From the NCBI GenBank assembly GCA_903875445.1, contig CAIQWD010000099.1, positions 1 through 39,406 on the forward strand: a stretch of 39,406 nucleotides of DNA. Reading direction: 5' to 3'. The position numbers were made by a program, and so were the translations under genes. The notes under the pieces were generated by a model. It saw only the letters and a program-made list of their open reading frames with translations, did not search any database and had not been told where the DNA came from. Below are positions 35,052-39,406 of this stretch, piece by piece. This DNA is from an uncultured delta proteobacterium (lineage in GTDB: Bacteria > Desulfobacterota > Desulfobulbia > Desulfobulbales > Desulfocapsaceae). Within the stretch, counting starts at the first letter, position 1; each line of letters opens with the position of its first letter.

Positions 35052-38000
35052 TCATCCGGAGATGGCCGGGGCAAGGTGGAACAGCTCGGCCAATTGGCGG
35101 CGGTCCAGCTGTTTGATGATGCCGGCTTCATCTTCCTGAATCAGGGAATCGGCAAGGGCGCGTTTTTTTATTAGCAGGTTGTGGATCTTTTCTTCCAGGG
35201 TCCCCCGGGTGATCAGGCGAAACACCTGCACGACGTTTTTCTGCCCCATCCGATGCACCCGGGCGGTGGCCTGTTCTTCCCGGGCCGGGTTCCACCAGCG
35301 ATCATAATGGATGACCGCCTGGGCACCGGTCAGATCGATGCCGATGCCCCCCGCGAGCAAGCTGGCGCAGAAAACCCGGCAGTCGGGATTGGAGTTGAAC
35401 TCGCCAATCATCTTCTGCCGTTTGCCGACCGGCATATCTCCTTTCAGGCTGGAAAAACTTATGCCTGCCGTTTGTAAATACCTTTCTATAAGCGCTATCA
35501 TCCCGGTATATTGGCTGAAAACAACAAATTTCATGTCGGCGGCGAGCAATTCCTCGGTCAGCTCGACGAACAGATCCCATTTGCCGCTGCCATATTCTGC
35601 CGGATGGTCGCAATTTTGCACCAGGCAGGGATGGCAGCAGATCTGTTTGAGGCGGGTGATGGTGGCCAGGATATTCATATAGGGGATGGCCGCGCCATCG
35701 TCTGCCAGCTCCTCCAGCTCCTGTTCGTGCCCCTTAAGGACGTCCCGGTAGAGGCTGATCTGGTCGTCAGAGAGCTCGCATATCCGATTGTCCTCAATGA
35801 TTTCCGGCAATTCCGTCAGCACTTGGCCTCTGCTTCTACGGAGAATAAAGGGGTGGATGAGACGGCCGAGCCGGTTGCGCACCTCCGTGTTGCCGGCCTC
35901 GGTTATCGGCTGAACATAGTTCCGCTGAAATTCCCGTTCACTGCCCAACAGCCCGGGGAGACAGATATCAAAGAGGGACCTGAGATCCTGCAGGGAGTTT
36001 TCGATGGGTGTGCCGGTCAGGCCGATCTTCACCCTACCGTTCAGCGCCGCCACCGCCTGGTGTATGGCGGTTGTGCGGTTTTTGAGATTCTGAATCTCGT
36101 CAAGGAGGATGACGTCGAAGTCGCACAGGCGAAGCTGCTCCAGATCCTGCCTGACAATGCCATAGGTGGTGAGGATCAACCGCCGCTCCCGGGCCTTGCC
36201 GAGATCCCGCTGCGGCCCATAATATACCGCATAGTCAAGGCCCTGGTAATAACCGTCGATTTTTTCGGCCCAGTTGAGGACCACCGAGGCCGGGCAGACC
36301 ACCAGCAGCAACCCTTTCCGGCCCTCTCGTACCGCCATCTGCAGCAGCGCCAGGCCCTGATGGGTCTTGCCGAGCCCCATATCGTCGGCGAGAAGCCCGC
36401 CTATCCCCAGTTTCACCAGGCGATTCAGCCAGGCGAGACCGTTGCGTTGGTATGAACGGAGATGGTCCGGGGCGTGCGCCAGTGTTGTGTCGTCAGCCCA
36501 GCAGGCGGTATCCAGCAAACCAGCCAGTTGTTGGCGAGGAGGCCCTTGGCTGACGTTGATTTGCACCTCGGGCATGACCGCCGCAAGGGCGAGAATCTCC
36601 CGATAACTGAGGCGGATTTTGCCGGAACCGTCGGCAGAAAAACGGTTTTCCGGCAGGTTATGAAACCAGGCCAGTGCCGTTTCCTCAAGCTGCAGCCATT
36701 CTTTACCCGGCAGATAGGTCAGTTTTTTTACTCTCGCGGCAGCGATATCCTCCAAGGTGATACTGGTGTTGCCGAGTCCGTAATGACAGGAAAGATAGCA
36801 CCAGTCGTCGTGTTCTTCAAAAGAGTCGATGATCAGCCGATCGGGGAATTCGCGGATGTGCAGATGGAGGATTTCCGGGGCAACGCTATTGTCCGGATGC
36901 CGCAACGACTGTTGATTAGCATCGAGAAATGCCCGAATATCATTGGCTTGTACGGTGAAGGGTGCGTTCCGGGTTTTTTCATTCTGCAAAAAACCAAGAA
37001 GAGGCAGGGATGCCGCCCCGGTGGAAGGGTTGTTGATTGTCGCCTCGGCAGGAGTACGAATCGTCGGCAGAAAGCCTTCGCCCTCAAGATAATAGGCCGA
37101 GGAAAAACGGTTATCGGCCAAGTCGTGGCGGGGAAGGATTCTGCCGTCCGTCAGGGCCAGGGAGGGAATGACCTCAAGCACATCCTCGCTGTTAAAAAAG
37201 ACCCGGCAGCACTCCTTGGCGGCCGGCAGAATTGTTGCCATCTCCGAACCAAAAGGGATGGTTCGCACCACCTCCCAGACCTTGTCCCGGGGCGGGATCA
37301 GGGTCAAGGCACCCGCCTCCTGCTCGCTGCCGATCCGTAAGCCAAAACGAGAAGTTACCGGATCTCGGCAAAATTCCGGAAGTTGATCGCCGTGAAGAAG
37401 GTATAGCATCCGCGCCAGCCAGATCCAGAAAGAGGTATCCTTTTGCCAGCCGATGCTGCTGTTGCCGACCGCTTCAAGGGCACGTTCGTTTTCGCTCATG
37501 ACCCGGAGCCGCAACTGGTTGTTGAGCAGAGCACCATCGCTTTCCGCTGTTTCCTTGCCGGAATTCGGAGGCTGACGGCGAAGCAACAGCTCTCCCTGGT
37601 CGAGCCAGGAATTCGGAATGGTCACCTGGACAAGCCCTTCCCCAGGAGTTATCCGCAGAAAGGAAAAATCTTCGTCGGCAGTACGCTGCACCGTATATTG
37701 CGCACGATTCAACCATTCATGGAGAAAATTGCCGATCTTCTGCCAATTGCTCCCGGTAAAGGCCAGCGGCATGGGAATTGCCTTGGTTTGTCCGGGCGGG
37801 ACAATGAGGCTGAGGATAGCCAGAGCGGCCATGTGCGCACAGCCTTTTTCATCGGTCTTGAGACGGCAGAGCCCGCAATGTCTGGTGTCTATGAAAAACC
37901 CTTGATGCAAGGTGCTGCTTTTGGCAAATTGCAGAGTGACGGTCGCCTTCTTGCCAAGCAGCGCCCCTACCGCATTGCGGATAGAGGTAAAGCCGGTAAT

Positions 38001-38123
38001 CTTTTTATCCCGTATCAGTTGCAGGCCTGCATCAAGGATAGCGGTGGTAAACCAGGGCCGCAGCTGAACGCTGTCCGACACCGGAAGAAGCAAGGGAATT
38101 TTTTGGTTTTCGAAGTTATACAT
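35052..38123 (-). CDS. SWIM-SNF2 family DEAD/DEAH helicase
   Basis: A DNA-dependent ATPase of the SNF2/RapA group, 1023 residues from the ATG at 38123. Near residue 80 is a SWIM-type zinc finger (CGLCRLKTDEKGCAHM). After a long middle region the helicase core begins near residue 575: LADDMGLGKTHQGLALL (Walker A), LLDEIQNLKNRTT (Walker B, DEIQ) and LTGTPIENSLQDL. The second RecA-like half contains KFVVFSQYTGM, LAGGIGIDLTGAQAVIHYDRWWNP and ATARVHRMGQKN. The frame is open to an ATG at 38207, but those extra residues look non-coding. Such proteins remodel nucleoprotein or recycle RNA polymerase; the exact job is unknown. It faces away from the DUF4011 gene. Confidence 0.92.
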   Translation of the reverse strand: MYNFENQKIPLLLPVSDSVQLRPWFTTAILDAGLQLIRDKKITGFTSIRNAVGALLGKKATVTLQFAKSSTLHQGFFIDTRHCGLCRLKTDEKGCAHMAALAILSLIVPPGQTKAIPMPLAFTGSNWQKIGNFLHEWLNRAQYTVQRTADEDFSFLRITPGEGLVQVTIPNSWLDQGELLLRRQPPNSGKETAESDGALLNNQLRLRVMSENERALEAVGNSSIGWQKDTSFWIWLARMLYLLHGDQLPEFCRDPVTSRFGLRIGSEQEAGALTLIPPRDKVWEVVRTIPFGSEMATILPAAKECCRVFFNSEDVLEVIPSLALTDGRILPRHDLADNRFSSAYYLEGEGFLPTIRTPAEATINNPSTGAASLPLLGFLQNEKTRNAPFTVQANDIRAFLDANQQSLRHPDNSVAPEILHLHIREFPDRLIIDSFEEHDDWCYLSCHYGLGNTSITLEDIAAARVKKLTYLPGKEWLQLEETALAWFHNLPENRFSADGSGKIRLSYREILALAAVMPEVQINVSQGPPRQQLAGLLDTACWADDTTLAHAPDHLRSYQRNGLAWLNRLVKLGIGGLLADDMGLGKTHQGLALLQMAVREGRKGLLLVVCPASVVLNWAEKIDGYYQGLDYAVYYGPQRDLGKARERRLILTTYGIVRQDLEQLRLCDFDVILLDEIQNLKNRTTAIHQAVAALNGRVKIGLTGTPIENSLQDLRSLFDICLPGLLGSEREFQRNYVQPITEAGNTEVRNRLGRLIHPFILRRSRGQVLTELPEIIEDNRICELSDDQISLYRDVLKGHEQELEELADDGAAIPYMNILATITRLKQICCHPCLVQNCDHPAEYGSGKWDLFVELTEELLAADMKFVVFSQYTGMIALIERYLQTAGISFSSLKGDMPVGKRQKMIGEFNSNPDCRVFCASLLAGGIGIDLTGAQAVIHYDRWWNPAREEQATARVHRMGQKNVVQVFRLITRGTLEEKIHNLLIKKRALADSLIQEDEAGIIKQLDRRQLAELFHLAPAISG

Positions 38124-38463
38124 GGTTGGGTTTGAAATGGATGGAGAGCCTTTCCTCGTCCAGGCAGCTCGTGATAGCAGGAGAGAGTACAAATTGTCGG
38201 GTGCCATTCTACAGCTTCATCCCGAAAAAGGGGATCTGTTTCGGAGGTAAAAAAGAAACATGGTTTTTACGGGCACACAGTGAGCATCTAAGACTAAAAG
38301 ATCAGGAACAATTTTCTATCCGTTATTTGAATTTCAGGTTACCATATTTTGGAATAAATGGACTATGATGGTTAATACTCTCGTACCCAAATCGTTTCTA
38401 GTTGAGATCTACACGATTCCAGCTTTCGTCTACTCGCTAGTTATGACAAAAAACGATAGAAAT

Positions 38464-38492
38464 GCAATGCATTAAATAGCTGGGTGCATTGC
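38464..38492. repeat. Inverted repeat before the DUF4011 gene
   Basis: GCAATGCA (38464-38471) and TGCATTGC (38485-38492) form a perfect 8-bp inverted repeat around a 13-nt spacer. It lies 27 bp before the proposed ATG and could be an operator. Confidence 0.5.
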
Positions 38493-38518
38493 TCTATTTG
38501 TATGGTTATGGAGCCGCA

Positions 38519-39283
38519 ATGGTTGAATTATCTCAACAGTCGCACGCGGAGTCCCCATTTTCCGTTAGAGCAGAATACACACCGTTTGTAAACTTCGCGA
38601 TGCAGCAAAACGCAGTTCCACTGCTTCGGGAGCTAGCTGTAACGAATTTTTCGGACAAGAATGCTACCCACCTAGTTGTTCGTCTATGGAGCGACCCACC
38701 CGTTTTCGTAGAGAAGACTCTGAGCATGGAAGCGATTGCCCCCGGAGCGAACTACGCCTTTTCGGACCTCGCCCTCACACTTCTCCGTGAACCCCTTCGC
38801 AAACAGTCCGAGCGCGAGGAGGGGCACCTGTGGATTGAGGTCGCCGCCGACGGGTTTACACCTGCACGAAAGCCACTTCCCCTTGCTGTGCTCGCCTACA
38901 ACGAGTGGTACGGTGTCTCATCACTGCCGGAGATCATCGCCGCGCACGTACTTCCCAATGACCCCGCCGTGGAACGCATCCTGGCCGAGGCGTCGAAGCT
39001 GCTGTTGGAGAAGACACAGGACGGTTCGCTGTCGGGGTACCAGAGCGGCGACCCGCGCCGCGCGTACACCCAGGTTGCTGCGATCTACTTCGCGACGGTG
39101 CGTCAAAAAATCAGCTACATCAATCCTCCGGCGAGTTTCGAAAAGACTGGCCAGAAGATCAGAACCCCGGAACACTTGCTTAACCGCAAGCTCGGCACCT
39201 GCATGGACACTACAGTGCTGCTCGCCGCGTGCTTCGAGCAGGTTGGGCTGCGACCCGCTGTTATAATCCTGAAAATCGGATAA
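38519..39283 (+). pseudogene. N-terminal fragment of a DUF4011-type large helicase protein
   Basis: The 254-residue translation from the ATG at 38519 (GGAG five bases upstream) matches, from memory, the beginning of very large DUF4011 helicase proteins: EYTPFVNFAMQQNAVPLLRE, a beta-rich segment with [32 protein letters not shown], and a transglutaminase-like region with YINPPASFEKTGQKIRTPEH and GTCMDTTVLLAACFEQVGL. In full-length relatives the region continues into a HA-containing transglutaminase motif and then DUF4011 and helicase domains. Here it ends at LRPAVIILKIG and a TAA, just where the catalytic His motif should come. The piece is therefore truncated, probably by inserted DNA starting near 39275. 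A TTG at 38489 would lengthen it by ten residues. Confidence 0.65.
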
Positions 39284-39316
39284 AGCACACACTTTAAGCC
39301 AAAAAAACAACCCCAT

Positions 39317-39349
39317 AAGCATGGTTTAGTTGAAAAACCGTGCTTTTTT
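39317..39349 (+). terminator. Intrinsic terminator after the broken DUF4011 gene
   Basis: AAGCATGGTTT (39317-39327) pairs with AAACCGTGCTT (39335-39345) through an 11-bp stem with one G-T pair and a 7-nt loop, followed by further T to 39349. It would stop transcripts entering from the left. Confidence 0.75.
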
Positions 39350-39350
39350 C

Positions 39351-39379
39351 TTGCCTTTTTCGCGTGCACGTATTACATT
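39351..39379 (+). promoter_or_regulatory. Candidate promoter facing the right edge
   Basis: TTGCCT (39351-39356) and TACATT (39374-39379) are separated by 17 bp, each a partial match to the -35 and -10 consensus. A strong ribosome-binding site follows at 39394-39402. Confidence 0.35.
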
Positions 39380-39406
39380 TATACGTACATTTTAAAGGGG
39401 AGTTTA

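Larger units (their letters stand above)
39284..39406 (+). mobile_element. Possible left end of an inserted element
   Basis: The 123 bp after the broken gene are AT-rich and unlike it in composition. They hold a terminator, a candidate promoter, a small inverted repeat (ACGTAT 39368-39373 and ATACGT 39381-39386) and AAAGGGGAG (39394-39402), which predicts a start codon just past the right edge. An outward end, terminator, promoter and gene is a common layout for an insertion sequence. The inverted terminal repeat and transposase are not visible, so the identity is unproven. Confidence 0.35.

Noticed and set aside
35511-37340. Two plus-strand open frames opposite the SNF2 helicase
   Set aside because: Their translations are shadows of conserved helicase and middle-region codons, with no family features or ribosome-binding sites.

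Overview
The window looks like origin-proximal chromosome from a Gram-negative anaerobe. My best guess is Desulfobacterota, Desulfobulbales-like. The support is gene content only: dnaN-gyrB-gyrA in a row, parA-parB with a perfect parS, QueH instead of QueG, a ferredoxin-linked 2-oxoglutarate oxidoreductase (KorDABC), AcnB, a short RdgC and a YajG-type lipoprotein. No rRNA is present to test the placement.

Layout. 1-559 is very AT-rich and holds a partial coiled-coil reading frame leaving the left edge, then the dnaN leader. 560-7736 is dnaN, gyrB, gyrA and gpsA on the plus strand; dnaA and recF are not seen. 7750-10546 is a minus-strand group: RdgB-type nucleotide pyrophosphatase, queH and a NifA-like sigma-54 activator. 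Two serine tRNAs follow (10722-10917). 10977-13157 on the minus strand is an exported SH3-domain protein, parB and parA; parS lies at 13307-13322, 20 bp before nadB. 15056-15312 is a minus-strand tRNA-Lys/tRNA-Glu unit with clear promoter and terminator. 15587-20108 is a plus-strand run: short rdgC, an unknown partner, gatB, radC and hemW.

20113-29142 reads as a carbon-catabolism module. A GntR/FCD repressor faces proline dehydrogenase across a 246-bp gap carrying a 24-bp palindrome, followed by P5C dehydrogenase, KorDABC and aconitase B. Together these would take proline to glutamate and then, via 2-oxoglutarate (the glutamate-to-2-oxoglutarate enzyme is not in the window), to succinyl-CoA with reduced ferredoxin. 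Aconitase links the same pool to citrate.

29223-38123 is mixed: a small unknown protein, a TPR-methyltransferase fusion, a soluble hybrid histidine kinase, a DMT transporter, a lipoprotein and a large SWIM-SNF2 helicase. The right edge (38519-39283) holds the N-terminal part of a DUF4011-type large helicase protein, a family found in defence islands. It stops abruptly and is followed by a terminator, a possible promoter and a strong ribosome-binding site pointing out of the window, which suggests interruption by a mobile element.

Base composition climbs from strongly AT-rich at dnaN/gyrB to GC-rich at kor/acnB. The candidates most worth a second look are the broken DUF4011 gene, the RdgC plus unknown-partner pair, and the proline/Kor module with its operator and unexplained hairpin.
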